Shown here: piece by piece, positions 30,990 through 43,099 of the stretch
How positions within the stretch are numbered: the stretch's first letter is position 1
How the letters are laid out: every line of letters starts with the position of its first letter
Source: Ichthyophis bannanicus
Lineage: Eukaryota > Chordata > Amphibia > Gymnophiona > Ichthyophiidae
NCBI GenBank assembly: GCA_033557465.1
Contig: CM066036.1
Span: 585,301,574 to 585,365,573 of the forward strand
Direction: 5' to 3'
Length of the DNA stretch: 64,000 nt
Position numbers and translations under genes: made by a program
Notes under the pieces: generated by a model
The model's input: only the letters and a program-made list of their open reading frames with translations
Told to the model about the DNA's origin: nothing
Database searches by the model: none

Positions 30990-32639
30990 GAAATGAGAAA
31001 CGCGTCCGCCGCAACCCGAAGGGGGTGTGGCTGACGAGAGCAGAAGCGAGGAAGCTGCCGGTTGTGAGGACTGGCAAAGAGATCCACCGTGGGGAGGCCC
31101 CACTTTAGGAAGAGCTTCTGAACTATCAAGGGATCCAGCCGCCACTCGTGCGGCTGGAGGATCCTGCTGAGTTTGTCCGCCAGGCAATTCTCTCGGCCCG
31201 GGAGATAAACTGCCTTGAGGAGAATGCCGTGACTGACGGCCCAAGAGCAGAGCTTCTGTGCCTCCCGGCAGAGGAGGAAGGAGCCCGTGCCCCCCTGCTT
31301 GTTCACGTAGAACATGGCAACTTGATTGTCCGTCTGGACAAGGACGGACTGGTGGGAAGTCAGGTGGGAGAAGGCCTTGAGAGCCAGGCGGATCGCCCGG
31401 AGCTCCAGGAAGTTGATCTGCTGAGCAGACTCCCACGTGGTCCAGAGGCCCTGAGTACGTGCCCCTTGGCAATGTGCTCCCCAGCCCAGGAGGGATGCAT
31501 CCGTGGTCAGCACCCGGGTCGGCTGGGGAGACTGGAAAGGCATTCCGAATATCAGGTTCGGCTGCTGAAGCCACCACCGGAGAGACGAGAACAGCGGCTC
31601 GGAGACGCGCACTAGGTCTGCTAGGCCGCCTGTGGCTTGTCGCCACTGCTGGCGGAGACACCATTGAGCAGGCCGCATATTCAGGCGGGCATTGGGGGTC
31701 ACATGGACGGTGGAAGCCATATGGCCGAGTAGTCTCAGGAAGCGCCTGGCGGAGACCAGGGGCTCGCTGCGAAAACGGTCGGCTAGGTCCATGAGCCGTT
31801 GAGCCCTGTCGAGCGGTAGGTACGCCCGTGCCTGAGGAGTGTGCAGCCTTGCGCCGATGAACTCGAGATCCTGTGAGGGGAGCAAAGTGGACTTTGCGAA
31901 ATTTATAACAAAGCCCAAGCGTTGCAGAAGAGTCACCGTGCGGTGTGTGGCGCTGGTGACCTCCGGAGCGGACGCCGCTCTGATGAGCCAGTCGTCGAGG
32001 TACGGAAAGACATAGAGGCCGTGAAGCCGGAGATGGGCCGCCACCACCGCGAGACATTTTGTGAAGACTCGCGGAGCGGAGGACAGGCCAAAGGGCAGTA
32101 CTCTGTACTGGTAATGATTTCCTGCCACCACAAACCTTAGGTATTGGCGGTGGCTTGGGTGGATGAGGATGTGCGTGTAGGCATCCTTTAGATCCAAGGA
32201 GCATAGCCAATCTCCCTGCTGGAGGTAGGGCAGAAGGATTCCAAGGGTAAGCATCTTGAACTTCTCTCGCACGAGGAACTTGTTGAGGTTGCGCAAGTCC
32301 AGGATGGGTCTGAGGCCTCCTGTTCTCTTTGGTATTAGAAAATACCGGGAGTAAAAACCTTGACCTCTCAGGTGGTGTGGCACCGGTTCCACCGCCTGAT
32401 CCTGCAGAAGACCTGCTAACTCCTGAAGGAGTAATTCCCTGTGCAGAGGGGGTCGTGGAGGTTCTCCCGGAAAATAGGAGGGAGGGACCTGGTGGAAGTG
32501 GAGAAGATAGCCTTCTCGCACGACTTGAAGCACCCAGGCATCTGCGGTGATGCTGGACCACCTGTGGGCGAAGTGAACCAGCCGGCCTCCGGTGCTGGGA
32601 GGAACCAGCGGGGGGGGGAGAGGCTATGCTTAGTGAGTC
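30725..32639 (-). pseudogene. DIRS A copy 3 RT/RNase H/MT-like ORF, one upstream indel
   Basis: Open from about 32533 to the stop at 30725 (602 codons): RT with YLDDW at 31988-32002, RNase H with TTDASLLGWG, QTDNQVAMFYVNK and LADKLSR. The MT-like domain has DLFASPHNRQLPRF and YAFPPIP, in the place of an NPPF/DPPY box, and the end reads MAWLLRG. All RT and RNase H acidic residues are present. The extra base in the G run at 32610-32618, relative to copy 2, disconnects it from the gag-end +1 frame. Without that indel it would be a complete ORF. Confidence 0.85.
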
Positions 32640-34560
32640 AAAAACCCCCACCCTGCGGAGCAGGGGCTGGTGGTGCAGGCTTGGGGGCTTGCTGCCTTTG
32701 GGACCCGTTACCCCGTCCCTTGGCCTGCTGGCCCTGTTGGGGAGCTGCAGGGGCCTGATAATGGGGGTATTGTTTGTAGGCAGCCGCCTTCCTCGGGTAA
32801 AAGGACTTTTTTCCCGAGCCCTTCTTTTTCTGGGAAGGGGCAGAGGTCTTCCTAGAAAGCCTGGTCCTGGTGAGAGTCTCAGTCTCAATTTGTGCAGCCT
32901 TCTCAGCCATGGGCTTGCCAAAGAGGTTTTTGCCTCGGCAGGGGACATCGACCAACTTGTCCTGCACCCAGGGCTCAAGGTCTGACGACTGAAGCCAAGC
33001 CTGTCGGCGGGCACCGATGCCGGCTGCGGCCACTCGAGCCGATGCTTCAAAGCCATCATAGGCTGCTCGGGACATGAACTTTGAGCATTCCCGAATGCCA
33101 GTGGACAAGGCCAGGAACCTCCGCAAGGGTTCCTCGGACAAACCAGCGGAGAATCCGGCTAGTTCTTTAGCCAGATCTCGAAGATACATGCCCATGTATA
33201 GCTGGTAGGTCTGGACACGACATGCGAGCATAGAGCCCTGGAAACACTTCTTACCAAGGCCATCCAGGTTACGGGCCTCCCTGCCAGGAGGCACCGAGGA
33301 GTGCATCTTCTGGCTCTTAAGACGATGCATGGCCGATTCCACTACCATGGAATGGTGTGGTAGCTGTGCCTTTTGAAAGCCAGGGCTCTTGCGGACTCGA
33401 TAGATAGAATCGACCCGCTTGCTCAGGACCGGCGAGGAGGCCGGACTCTCCCACATGCGGAAGAGTAGTCGTTCCAGCATAGGAGGAACCGGTACAGTAA
33501 AGTGTTCCCTTGCGGGAGAGTCATACTGGAGGGCGTCGAGCTCCTCGGCTCGAGGCTCCTCCTCGGGGTCCGCAGGGAAGGCCAAAGCCTTGGCCATATC
33601 CCTGACGAAGTCCGAGAACCGGGCATCCTCCGGGGGGGACTGCTTCCGAGGCTCGGACTCCGGTGAGTCCGAGGGGACACACCGAGTCCGGAAAGAATCA
33701 GGCGACTCTTCCTCTTCAGACTCCCAGACCGACTCCGACGAGGACTCGGTGGGGTCGGCCCGGGCAGGGCGCGGCGCCTGCCGCCCCGACGCCGAGGGAG
33801 TCGGCGTCGGCGACCTCGGTCCCGAACGGGAGGCCGAGGGTGACCTCGACCGAGGATCGACTCGAGTTCGCATCGACTCGAGGATCGGCTCGGTCTCCGG
33901 GGTCGACTTGGACGTCGACGTCCCGGCGGTCGGGGCAGCAGCGCCAGCGAAGCCAGCGAGCAGTGCCCGCTGCTGGTCCATGAAGGCAGACAGTCTGCTC
34001 TCCAAGGCCGTCAACCTGAGTCCGAGCTCAGGTGACCCAGCAGCCCCCGACTCGGGCCCCGACGGCGTCGGGCCCGACGTCGGCTGTCGCGGAGGCGAGT
34101 CCAGAAGGACCACAGGACTTACCCGAGCAGGCATCTCCGACTCCAGGCGAGGTCGCTTCGTGAGGTGCTCCTTCTCCAAGGACCCGGGGCGGCTGTCGGG
34201 GCTATGCGACCTGGCCCTCGCGGAACCAGGAGCGTCCACCGACGCCGCCCTCGCGGGTTTCACCTTCCGACGATGGTCCCCGGAGGGAGAACCCCTGTCG
34301 GAGGAACTCCGGCGACGGTCCGAGCTGGAGCCTTTGGACGCGGAGGCCTCCGACGAGGTCCGGGTACGGCTGGGGTCAGCGAAGATCCTATCACGCTGAT
34401 GCCGCCGACTTCTCAACGCTTTGGAGGACATTTTGCCACAGGGCCCACAGATCAATTCCTCATGATCCGGGCCCAGGCAGCGGAGGCAAAAGTCGTGTGT
34501 GTCAGTTAGTGACATATTTCGGTCACACTGACCACACCGCTTAAAACCACTGGCAGCCAT
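32638..34560 (-). CDS. DIRS A copy 3 gag, intact, 640 codons
   Basis: Begins at the ATG 34558-34560 (MAASGFKRCGQC) and ends at TGA 32638-32640. Same length and domains as the copy 2 gag: Cys/His cluster, Ser/Arg/Pro-rich linker, conserved LPHHSMVVESAMHRLKSQKM domain, basic tail ending APQGGGF. CpG dinucleotides are abundant in this gene, consistent with recent arrival. Confidence 0.9.
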   Translation of the reverse strand: MAASGFKRCGQCDRNMSLTDTHDFCLRCLGPDHEELICGPCGKMSSKALRSRRHQRDRIFADPSRTRTSSEASASKGSSSDRRRSSSDRGSPSGDHRRKVKPARAASVDAPGSARARSHSPDSRPGSLEKEHLTKRPRLESEMPARVSPVVLLDSPPRQPTSGPTPSGPESGAAGSPELGLRLTALESRLSAFMDQQRALLAGFAGAAAPTAGTSTSKSTPETEPILESMRTRVDPRSRSPSASRSGPRSPTPTPSASGRQAPRPARADPTESSSESVWESEEEESPDSFRTRCVPSDSPESEPRKQSPPEDARFSDFVRDMAKALAFPADPEEEPRAEELDALQYDSPAREHFTVPVPPMLERLLFRMWESPASSPVLSKRVDSIYRVRKSPGFQKAQLPHHSMVVESAMHRLKSQKMHSSVPPGREARNLDGLGKKCFQGSMLACRVQTYQLYMGMYLRDLAKELAGFSAGLSEEPLRRFLALSTGIRECSKFMSRAAYDGFEASARVAAAGIGARRQAWLQSSDLEPWVQDKLVDVPCRGKNLFGKPMAEKAAQIETETLTRTRLSRKTSAPSQKKKGSGKKSFYPRKAAAYKQYPHYQAPAAPQQGQQAKGRGNGSQRQQAPKPAPPAPAPQGGGF

Positions 34561-34769
34561 CGGGGGAAAAAGGGCCCCTGCGAGGTCAAAGGACCGGGCT
34601 GCCAAGGAAAAATCGAAAACGAAAGCTGACTAAGTCAGAAAAACCGAAAAAAGGAAGAGGACTCGTGACCGGCGTCGCGAGTCCGGGCGGGAAAAAGACC
34701 GGCGTCGAACAAAAGGAAAAAGGAATAAAATAATGAATATCGACTTTTTCGCGGGGACAAGACGAGGAC

Positions 34770-34957
34770 GTCTGTAGGGCTCCGCGGAAAAAAGACGACT
34801 GGCTAAGATGGCACCCTTGGGCAGGAAGAGGACCGCGCATGCACGCTGCAATTCCCAAAGGCTTTCTTTGAAAGCTGGGGAAAATTGCTCCGCGAGGGCT
34901 CCATCGGCGCCGACGTCACCCATAAGTGAGGACTGACTTCCTGCTTGGTCCTGGAGA
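34770..34957 (-). repeat. 5' ITR of DIRS copy 3
   Basis: Inverted match to 29220-29375; ends GGTCCTGGAGA. Confidence 0.86.
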
Positions 34958-37478
34958 ATTGGCAATTTCAATTACCCCGGTACCAACTGGGTCAGTGTCA
35001 CAGCAGGACATGCTAGGAGATAAAGTTCCTAGATGAAATAAATGACTGCTTCTTGTAGCAGCTGGTTCATGAACCGACCAGAGGGGAAGCCATATTGGAA
35101 CTAGTCCTTAGTGGAACACTAGATCTGGTGCAATAGATAAGGGTGTTGGGCCACTTGGCAATAGTGATCATAGCATGATCGTGTTTGATTTAATTAGTGG
35201 AGGAGGGATGGTAAGGAAATCCACAGTACTACCTTTTAACTTTCGAAAGGGAGATTATGATAAAATGAGGAAAATAGTTAAGAAAAAAACTAAAAGGAGC
35301 AGTTGCAAAGGTTAAAGACTTACATCAAGCTTGGGTGTTTAAAAATACTACCTTGGAAGCCCAGGCGGGCTGTATTCCATGCTTTAAGACAAGTGGAAGG
35401 AAGCCCAAAAAAATGCCAGCATTGTTTAAAGGTGAGGTCAGAGAGGCTGTTGCCAAAAAAGCATCTTTCAGGAAATGGAAAAAAAAAGAGCCAAATGACG
35501 AAAACTGGAAACAGCAGCACTGGCAAGTTAAATGCAAGGCATTGATAAGGCAGGTTAAAGGGAGAATTTGAGAAGAAGCTTGCTGCGGAAGCAAAAACAC
35601 TAATAAAGACTTTAAGTACATTCGTAGCAAAAGCCTGTGAGAGAGTCAGTTGGTCCATTAGATGATAGAGGAGTTAAAGGGGCACTAAGAGGTGACAGAG
35701 CAATAGCGGAGAGACTGAATGAATTATTTGCTTTGGTCTTTACTGAGGAAGATGTAGGGATGTTACCCATGACTGACGTGGTATTTAAAGGTGCGGAAGA
35801 ATTGAAGAAAATAGTGATACATCGGGAAGATGTATTACAACTATTTGATATACTGAAGAGTAGCAAATCACCTGGATCGGATGGTATACATCCAAGGGTG
35901 TTGAAAGAACTGAAATATGAAATTGCAGACTTGCTATTAGTAATCTGTGAAGTATCATTAAAATCATCTAATACCTGAAGATTGGAGGATGGCCAACATA
36001 ACGCCAATTTTTAAAAAGGGATCCAGGGGTGATCCAGGCAACTACAGACCGATGAGCCTGACGTCAATACCGGGAAAAATGTTAGAAACCATCATAAAGA
36101 ACAAAATTGCTGAACATGTAGATAGTCATGGCTTAATGGGAGACAGCCAACATGGCTTTAGACAAGGAAGATCTTGTCTTACTAATCTGTTATGTTTTTT
36201 TGAAGGTGTGAATAAACAGGTAGACAAAGGTGAGTCGGTTGATATAGTGTATTTGGACTTTCAGAAAGCCTTTGACAAGGTCCCTCATCAGAGACTTTTG
36301 GCAAAACTAGAGTCATGGGATAGGAGGCAGTGTACTATTGTGGATCAGGAACTGGCTAAAAGATAGAAAGCAGAGGGTAGGGCTAAATGGCCAATTTTCC
36401 CAATGGAGAAAGGTGAATAGTGGTGTACCCCAGGGATCTGTGCTAGGTCTGCTGCTTTTTGACATATTCATAAATGACCTGGAAAAGGGAATAACGAGTG
36501 AGGTTATCAAATTTGCAGATGAGACAAAACTATTTAAAGTTGTTAAAACCATGAGGAATGTGGAAAATTGCAAGAGGATCTTGATAAACTGGAAGACTGG
36601 GCATCAAAACGTCAGATGAAATTTAATGTGAACAAGTGCAAAGTTATGCACCTAGGGAACAACCACCCAAACTATGGTTATACGATGCAAGGTTCCACGT
36701 TAGGAACCACCACCCAGGAAAAAGATTTAATGTCATTGTGGATAACATGTTAAAACCCTCCGCCCAGTGTGCTGCAGCGGCGGCCAAGAGAGCAAATAGA
36801 ATGCTAGGTATCATAAGGTAAGGAATGGAAAATAAAACAAAGGATATTATAATGCCTTTGTATCGTTCCATGGTGCGACTGCAGCTTGAATATTGTGTGC
36901 AATTCTGGTCGCCGTATCTTAAAAAGGATATAGCGTTATTAGAAAAGGTTCAGAGAAGAGCCACCAAAATGGTAAAGGGGATGGAAGGATACCCCTATGA
37001 AGAAAGGCTAAAAAGATTAGGGATCTTTAACCTGGAAAAGAGACGGCTGAGGGGAGACATGATACAAGTCTATAAATTAATGAACAGAGTGGAACGGGTA
37101 AACATAGATCGATTGTTTATGTTATCAGAATATAGAATGACTAGGGGACATGCAATGAAGCTACAGGGTAAACAAACTATTTAGGAGAAATAAGAGAAAA
37201 TATTTTTTCACTCAACGTGTAATGAAACTCTGGAATTTGTTACCGGAGGATGTAGTAAAGGCTGTTAGTGTAGCTGGGTTTAAATAAGTTCCTGGAGGAA
37301 AGGTCCATAAACCATTATTAAAAAGGGACCAGGATATCACTGCTTGACCCAATACAAGCACTGTGTCACCTGTGTCTTTTGGGGAAACTGCTAGATACGT
37401 ATGACCTACAGTAGATTGGCCACAGGATACTGGGCTTGATGAACCTTGGTCTGATCCAGTATGGCATATCTTATGTTC
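34958..37478 (+). pseudogene. CR1 ORF2 remainder (endonuclease C-terminus and RT), broken
   Basis: Continues the CR1 after DIRS copy 3. The endonuclease end is followed by RT from about 35880: KSSKSPGSDGIHPRVLKEL, then GDSQHGFRQGRSC and YLDFQKAFDKVPH. The catalytic box near 36507-36530 reads FADETKLF instead of FADDTKLF. C-terminal [19 protein letters not shown] comes last. Stops and shifts occur at several points, and the 3' UTR ends at 37478. Confidence 0.88.
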
Positions 37479-37482
37479 AGTG

Positions 37483-39272
37483 TGGAGGGGGGCAGAGTTT
37501 CCAGGTGAAGTCTGTACCCTTCTGTCACTATGGTCAGAGTCCAGTGCTCTGAAGTGATTAGATACCACCTGTGGGCATAGACAGTCTGCCAGCAATATTG
37601 GGGGGGGGGGGGGGATCTCCAGAGGCAGAGTGCTATGTGCTATAGGAAAAAGTAAAAAACCTTGAGCAAATTGAGCCTGTGTAGCTGGTTGAATTTTAGG
37701 AGCCTGTGGCTTCTTTTGCTGTTGTCTCTTCTAAGTACCCTGAGGTTGGTATTGTGAGGCAGGGGTTTAAAAAGAGTAAAACTTAATTTTCTTATTGAAG
37801 AAAGTTTTCTTTGCAGCTGCTTTTTTCTTAGCCAGGTTGACAGTGGCTCTAGAAAACCTATTCAGGGTAGTATTCTCAGATTCTAACTGAGAAGCTTTAT
37901 CCTACCAATTCTTGCCAAAAAGGTTCTCACTTGTGTAAGTAATATTTCCCAGTTTATCCTGAACCCAATGTTCAAGATCTAATGCTTGAAGCCAAGCAAT
38001 CCTGCATGCTCCAATACAGGTTGATGTGGCTCTACTGGTGCATTCAAAGCAGTCAAAAGTTGCCCTATTTACAAACATTGATACATTTTGGGCATGTTTG
38101 ACTAAGGTGAGATAGTCAGCTCTCTTGTCGTCAGGGAGAAGAGGAGACATTGACTCAAGATCCCTATTAACCTCCTTGAAGAACATACCCATATAGAGTA
38201 TTATGAACTTATTCTGGCTGAAAGCATGGAGGAATGAAAACAGCAATGCCCAAAAGCATCAAGAGTCCTTGATTCTCTACTGGGAGGGTTAGAAGAATGA
38301 GTCTTTGAACTTTTAATTTGACGCATTGCCGATTCCACTACCATTGAGTGATGTGGCAACTGTGTCTTTTGGAAACCGGGAGACTACGGTACGTGATACA
38401 TAGTATTGAGTCATCGAGTATGCAGAGATATAGTAAGGGGCGTCTCCCACATCCGGAGCATAAGATCCTGGAGGATGTGATGAACCAGAAGAGTGGCTGC
38501 CTCCTTATGAGCTGTAGGGTATTGGAGGATCTCAAATTCCTCTGCTCTAGGCTCTTTTTTGGATGTTACCATTATGGACAGCCACCGGTACCAGGGATGG
38601 ATTCGAGGGCAGGCATGGGTGGTAGCAGAGCAAGCGGTACATACCCTGATGCAGTCTGCATCGGTACTGTAGACTGTGCCGGTTTTGGCAGTACCACCGG
38701 TATGGATTTGATTGGAACAGACACTACTAATAGAGCTGCTAAGCTGCACTCGATGGCCAGGATACATTGAACCATAGAGCTTGCCGATGCTTGTGTTTCG
38801 GTACCAGACATGTAGGCTACCGTCCCAGAGCTCAGGAGCTCTCCAGAGGTGAAGGCCTCGGGAGCATCCTGGGAATCCTCGATGGCTTTGTAGGAAAGGT
38901 CCTCCCTCCGGTGTTGTTTGGCTAGTGAATCCACCTCTAGGGGAACACTCAAGGCATCTCATTGTTTGGAAAGAGATCTTTGGGGAATAGAATGTCTTCG
39001 AAGAAGACTTATGTTTTGATACCCGAGATCCATGAGAGGAAGACTATGCCCTTGATGACGGCGATGCTAAAGACACTGCGTCTGAGGCAAAGAGTATGCC
39101 TAACTTTGCAGCTCAATTCTACAGGCCTCTCTGTCATCTTTCTACACAAAGGACACACTGATGGCTGGTGGTCAGGTCCAAGACATTTGAGACACCAGTC
39201 ATGAGTGTCGGTAGCTGAAATGGTACTGCCACACTTAGAACATTTCTTAAAACCACTAGCTGGTTTTTCCAT
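37483..39272 (-). pseudogene. DIRS B copy 5 gag and start of its RT ORF, decayed
   Basis: Gag begins at the ATG 39270-39272 (MEKPASGFKKCSKC) with CLKCLGPDH and CPLCRK. The linker and conserved domain follow in pieces (YMGMFFKEVNRDLESMSPLLPDDK, 37902-38246). The gag end near 37655 has lost the TGA stop (GGTTTTTTACTT). 37483-37640 is the RT N-terminal region, with a run of G at 37602-37613. Many frame changes. Confidence 0.75.
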
Positions 39273-39439
39273 TACGTCAGTAGACAAATGGTAGGCCTAA
39301 GGCCTAAAATGGCATCAATGCGCCCAAGAAAGTTCTACCTTTTTTTTTTCAGGAATAAGAAAACAAGAAAAGAACTGACGGTAGTCTGTTCTGGCATTGA
39401 CGGGAAGGCAGACGCAAACCACAAAAAATAAAATAAACA

Positions 39440-39644
39440 TTTTCTGCGGTCACAGGATTTACTTCCTGCTGGCTCTGCAGAAACGAAGAACTGAAGAGGA
39501 AGAGTTGGGAAAGCAGCAACACAGGCACAGTGGGATGCTCCCAAAAGCCTTCCTATTGGATGCTGGGGAGTGTTCCCACATGGGCTCTGTTAGTATGGAC
39601 GTCACCCATATGTGAAGACTACATTCCTGCTTATTCCTGGTGAT
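39440..39644 (-). repeat. 5' ITR of DIRS copy 5
   Basis: Inverted match to 20080-20250; the palindrome site is mutated (GTTAGTATGGACGTCACCC). Ends ATTCCTGGTGAT. Confidence 0.75.
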
Positions 39645-39687
39645 CATAGCTAAGCAGAAGACAACCTCTAGGGGAGGTGGGAGGGTT

Positions 39688-39784
39688 GCGAGGACTTACT
39701 CTTGCTGCACATGGAGAACACCTTCTGCAGGTGACTAACTACCTTTTCTCCGTGGACAAACAGGAACTCCTCCTCACGTATGGG
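39688..39784 (-). repeat. Internal complementary region of DIRS family C
   Basis: GCGAGGACTTACTC...ATGGAGAACACCTTCTGCAGGTG...TTTTCTCCGTGGACAAACAGG...CTCACGTATGGG. It reproduces the C-specific arm TTCTCCGTGGA. Confidence 0.8.
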
Positions 39785-39959
39785 ACTCCCAAGCTACAGG
39801 GTACCGAAAACCGAGGAGGCCATTGAGAAGCCCAGAAGGGGCAAATGAACTGCAAAATAAGAGGCCAGAACTACTCAACCACTATGTACAAAACAAGTAA
39901 AATTCTCTCCATTTATAATTTTATTTTAGTTCTTTTTTTGGTAGCCTGGACAGAAAGAA

Positions 39960-39981
39960 TGGGCCGGGGGGGGGGGGGGGA
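39960..39981 (+). repeat. Poly-G run
   Basis: GGGCCGG followed by a long uninterrupted G tract inside decayed family C sequence. Confidence 0.9.
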
Positions 39982-40401
39982 CGACAGGATGGAGTCTGAT
40001 TCTAATTCCCAACCCGATTCTGGAGAAGAGATTTGATGAAGGTACTGTTAACAACGGGATCCCATTCTAGACAATAGCGAGATATGTATGTGTGGACAAA
40101 AAAAACACAGTGCAACCATGCAGAGCTCCTCTAGGGAGACCAAGCGTAAACTGACACCAACACACCCATAACCATGATCTTGTAAGTGTTGACATGACCA
40201 TGAAGGCTCAGGTCCATTGGAGCATAATCAAAAGGTGATCCAGTGCCCAGCGAAAATGAAACAGCATGTCTGGAAGTGGCAGCCCCTAGCTTGCTGGGGC
40301 CTAAGAAACAAAAGTTGGAAGCACTCCCTATGGTATTTGTCTGCTCCAAGAAGTTGTTGGTGACTTGCCCATAGTCTCAACTGTGCAACGCAGCTTCCCC
40401 C

Positions 40402-41100
40402 TCACAGCCATGAGATTTTGGGAAAAAATGTTGGCAGAACAGTTGACCAATTAAGATGTAATCCATCCCTCTCCCAGGAGGAATCAGGATAAGTACAGAG
40501 GGGAAGTATGGTATTATGGAATTTGGTGGATACTGCATCAAAGCCTGAAGCTCGTTTTCCTAGTGTGGTGAAGTGACTGCCACCAAACAATACCTCCAGG
40601 TACCAAACCTCAAAGAGAAGAAATAAAGAGAATTCAAGGGAGATTCCAGGAACTGCCTAGGAAACACAATGAGGTCTAAGACACTGTAGGAGGCCTGCAG
40701 AGAGGGTTTCAAAGAAGCAACTTACACATGGGTGGAACCCTAAAGGCCAAACAGAGATGGATTTCCATTTCACACGCCGATGGTAAGCCCCATTTGCAGC
40801 AAGGTGGACCTTGCCAAAGCTGTACTGAAGTCTCAACATGGAGAGGTGTAAGAGATATTCCAGCAGTTGTTGCATGGATCAGATGAAAGGATCTAGGGTC
40901 TGGCCTCCCACTAGACAGCAAGACTCTCTAATGTGCAGGATGAAAGCCTTTTCATATAAGATTTTGAGGTCAACAGAAGATCTGTCACACCAGCCAGCAG
41001 AGATAGACAGCCTCTCAATCCACACAATGCAGGTCAAGGTCCGGATGTTGGGGTGCAACATAACCCATCTTCCTGCAAATTCGAACTGGCACATGGCCCA
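40402..41100 (-). pseudogene. DIRS family C tyrosine recombinase remnant
   Basis: Weak but ordered similarity to YR of A and B, with short frames such as LLEYLLHLSMLRLQYSFGKV, which matches the LLEYLLHLSNAGLKTNSV region of copies 7 and 9. Catalytic residues cannot be placed. Confidence 0.5.
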
Positions 41101-42980
41101 GCTGGATAGGTCCTTAACCGGAGAAGGAAACCAAGGCTGTCCAGTTAGTAGGGAGTGATGAGAACCATTGTGCTTCCATCTACTTTGAACTTCAGGAGGA
41201 TCTTTGTAATGGCAGGGCTTGGATGATAAGTCTATCGATGGGAGGAAAGTATCTGAGGCCAGTCTGCAGTACGATCTTACCTTGGAACAGAACTGATCCA
41301 CCTTGGTATTCTGTGACGTGGCTAACAGAATTATCGAGGGAGTGCTGAACTCCTTGAAGATGCAAGGCATAAGCTCTCCGGTCCCATGTCCACTCATGAG
41401 GATGGAGGACTCAACTCATTCCATCTACCCAAATATCCTGTTCGCTTGGCAGGACTCTGGCACTCAAACCATCCCATGTACAATGGCCAATCTCCAGAAC
41501 CTGAATGCCCAATACAGAAGGTTCAAGCCTGTTCAACCCTTCCAGTTGAGGAAGAACACTGACTTGACTGATGGTCAGAATCAGGACAATTAGGGAAGGC
41601 AACCAGTCTGGGGAAAAAAGCCCAGAGCGTGTGCCACAGCTCGTAACTTAAAGAAGTTGATCTGGCAGACACCCCATTTGATGGAGCAAGTGCCCTGGGT
41701 GAGAAACAGAGATAATCTCCCACCTCCAGTTTAGAGGTATCTCCCTGAAGAGGAACAATATGGAAGGGGAGACCTGTGGTGTCACTGGTCGAGAACACTG
41801 GAAAGAGCACATGCCATGCGTCTTGAAGTGGAAACTCCTGTTGACCCAGCAGCTCCTGGGTCATCTTGGCAGCGAGATGCCAGGCCTTTCTTCCAAGGCA
41901 ATGGAGGGTTAAGTGACTTGCCCATGGCCACAAGCAGTGCTAATGAGAATCACACCTTAGTCTCTTGGTTACCCAATCCAGTACTCTAACCAGTTGGCCA
42001 TTCCTCCACTGGCACACAGACTGACCCCATCGAGCTCTTGGAGTTTGCTGAGCTTGCTTCTAATAGAGGCATGTCAAAGGTGTGAGGTGTACAGAGGCCA
42101 TTTGGTCTAGTACAGTGAACATCCGGCCAGCTGTAACCTACTAACTCAAATGAATCCTCTGCACTGTTGCCGCCAGTCCATGAAGTCTGTCATGTGAGAG
42201 GACAGCTCCCGCCTGAGTCATGTTGAGCAGAGATCCTCTGAATACCTACTGTGTTGAAGGTGGGATATGGGGTAAGTTAGATCAGATCCTAGTAGTTCCA
42301 AAACCCTACGGTCAGTTGTGTTGATTCTTGAGACCCCCTCAGGAGTGGTACTCTTGATTAAGCAATTGTTCAGATAGGGGAAGACAAGCACTTGCAGCAT
42401 CCGGAGGCATGCAGCTTCTATGCAAGGAAGTTAGTGCATAATCAAGGCGCTGACTAGACCGAAAGGCAACGTGTGGTGCCAAAAGCAGCCTGGAGATAGT
42501 TCCTATGAGCGGGATGTATCTGTATTTGGGTAAGCATATCCCTCAGCTCCAGGAAGAATAGCCAGTCTCCCCATTTGAAGAGGAGGAGGATGCCTCCTTG
42601 GCAATTTGTTGGCAGATTCAACAATGCAGTTTGTAACCTCTTTGGTCTATCTGTAGAGCACATAGGTCAGAGGTCGAGAAAGGCTACCCATTGGTCAAAA
42701 GAGCAAGCCCTCCGCCTACCAGAGGGCCTTGGCAGAGGTGCCAGCTGGACTTTGAGACTTCTTTCAATGCTGACGTATCTATCTGGGGGTAGGTGGTTAG
42801 GGATCTGGAAAGTACCCATGTTCTGTCCTCCTTGGAACTTTTTGCAATGGAGACTGGCTTGGCAGAGTGCCTTGGAGAGTATAGAGTGTGGCCTGCTGCT
42901 GTCTGATGAAGGCAGCCTCGTCTCTGACCTGATCAATACAGCAATCTTCTTTATGACATGGCAAGCCATCAAGTTTGTTT
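41101..42980 (-). pseudogene. DIRS family C RT/RNase H remnant
   Basis: RT phrases LFKWGDWLFFLELRDMLTQI and HPAHRNYLQ (42454-42663), and FPYLNNCLIKS near 42350-42390, where both catalytic Asp read Asn. Toward 41300 is RNase H/MT-like sequence. A SINE is inserted at 41885-42012. Not functional. Confidence 0.6.
41885..42012 (-). mobile_element. CORE-SINE fragment
   Basis: The minus strand reads GGAGGAATGGCCAACTGGTTAGAG (tRNA-like A box, mutated), then GGGCAAGTCACTTAACCCTCC of the core. The 3' tail is missing. Confidence 0.75.
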
Positions 42981-43099
42981 TACCCCAATTGAGCCAGGTG
43001 AGTGTCTGGGTGGCAACAGCCCAGGCAGACTGTCTTGATGCCGGTCATAAGGATGTCCTGATTCACTTGGACCATGAAATTTGAGCAGTTCCTGCATTA

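Larger units (their letters stand above)
29184..34957 (-). mobile_element. DIRS family A retrotransposon, copy 3, complete but with small defects
   Basis: Left terminus GCGTAGTTACTCACC after AAA (29181-29183); right terminus TCCTGGAGA at 34957. Inserted in a CR1. Both ITRs and the ICR are present and gag is intact. The RT ORF has one indel before its core and YR one frameshift. Very close to copy 2 in sequence, so also recent. Confidence 0.95.
27833..37478 (+). mobile_element. CR1 LINE, nearly full length, interrupted by DIRS copy 3
   Basis: About 3.9 kb of CR1 (27833-29183 and 34958-37478) inserted in DIRS copy 5 with a 4-bp duplication agtg (27829-27832, 37479-37482). It carries ORF1 with an esterase-like domain, then the ORF2 endonuclease and RT. 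The 3' end is ATATCTTATGTTC. DIRS copy 3 lies in the endonuclease region. Both ORFs carry stops. Confidence 0.9.
20065..39644 (-). mobile_element. DIRS family B retrotransposon, copy 5, with nested insertions
   Basis: Left terminus GCGTAATTACTCACCTGTAACAGGTG after AAA (20062-20064); right terminus ...TTCCTGGTGAT at 39644. It was inserted in the left ITR region of family C. YR, RT and gag remnants are spread over the span because a SINE (20901-21076), DIRS copy 6 (23031-27368) and a CR1 carrying DIRS copy 3 (27833-37478) are inside it. Removing these leaves about 5.5 kb, a normal DIRS length. Confidence 0.85.

Noticed and set aside
30441..33059. Long open frame of about 870 codons across DIRS copy 3
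   Set aside because: It is a composite: an off-frame read through gag and RT that joins the YR N-terminus only at its end. The real genes are gag, the RT ORF and YR in their own frames.
33419..34399. 326-codon plus-strand open frame opposite DIRS gag
   Set aside because: Antisense shadow of the gag linker; matching shadows occur opposite the other gag copies and none has a recognisable domain.
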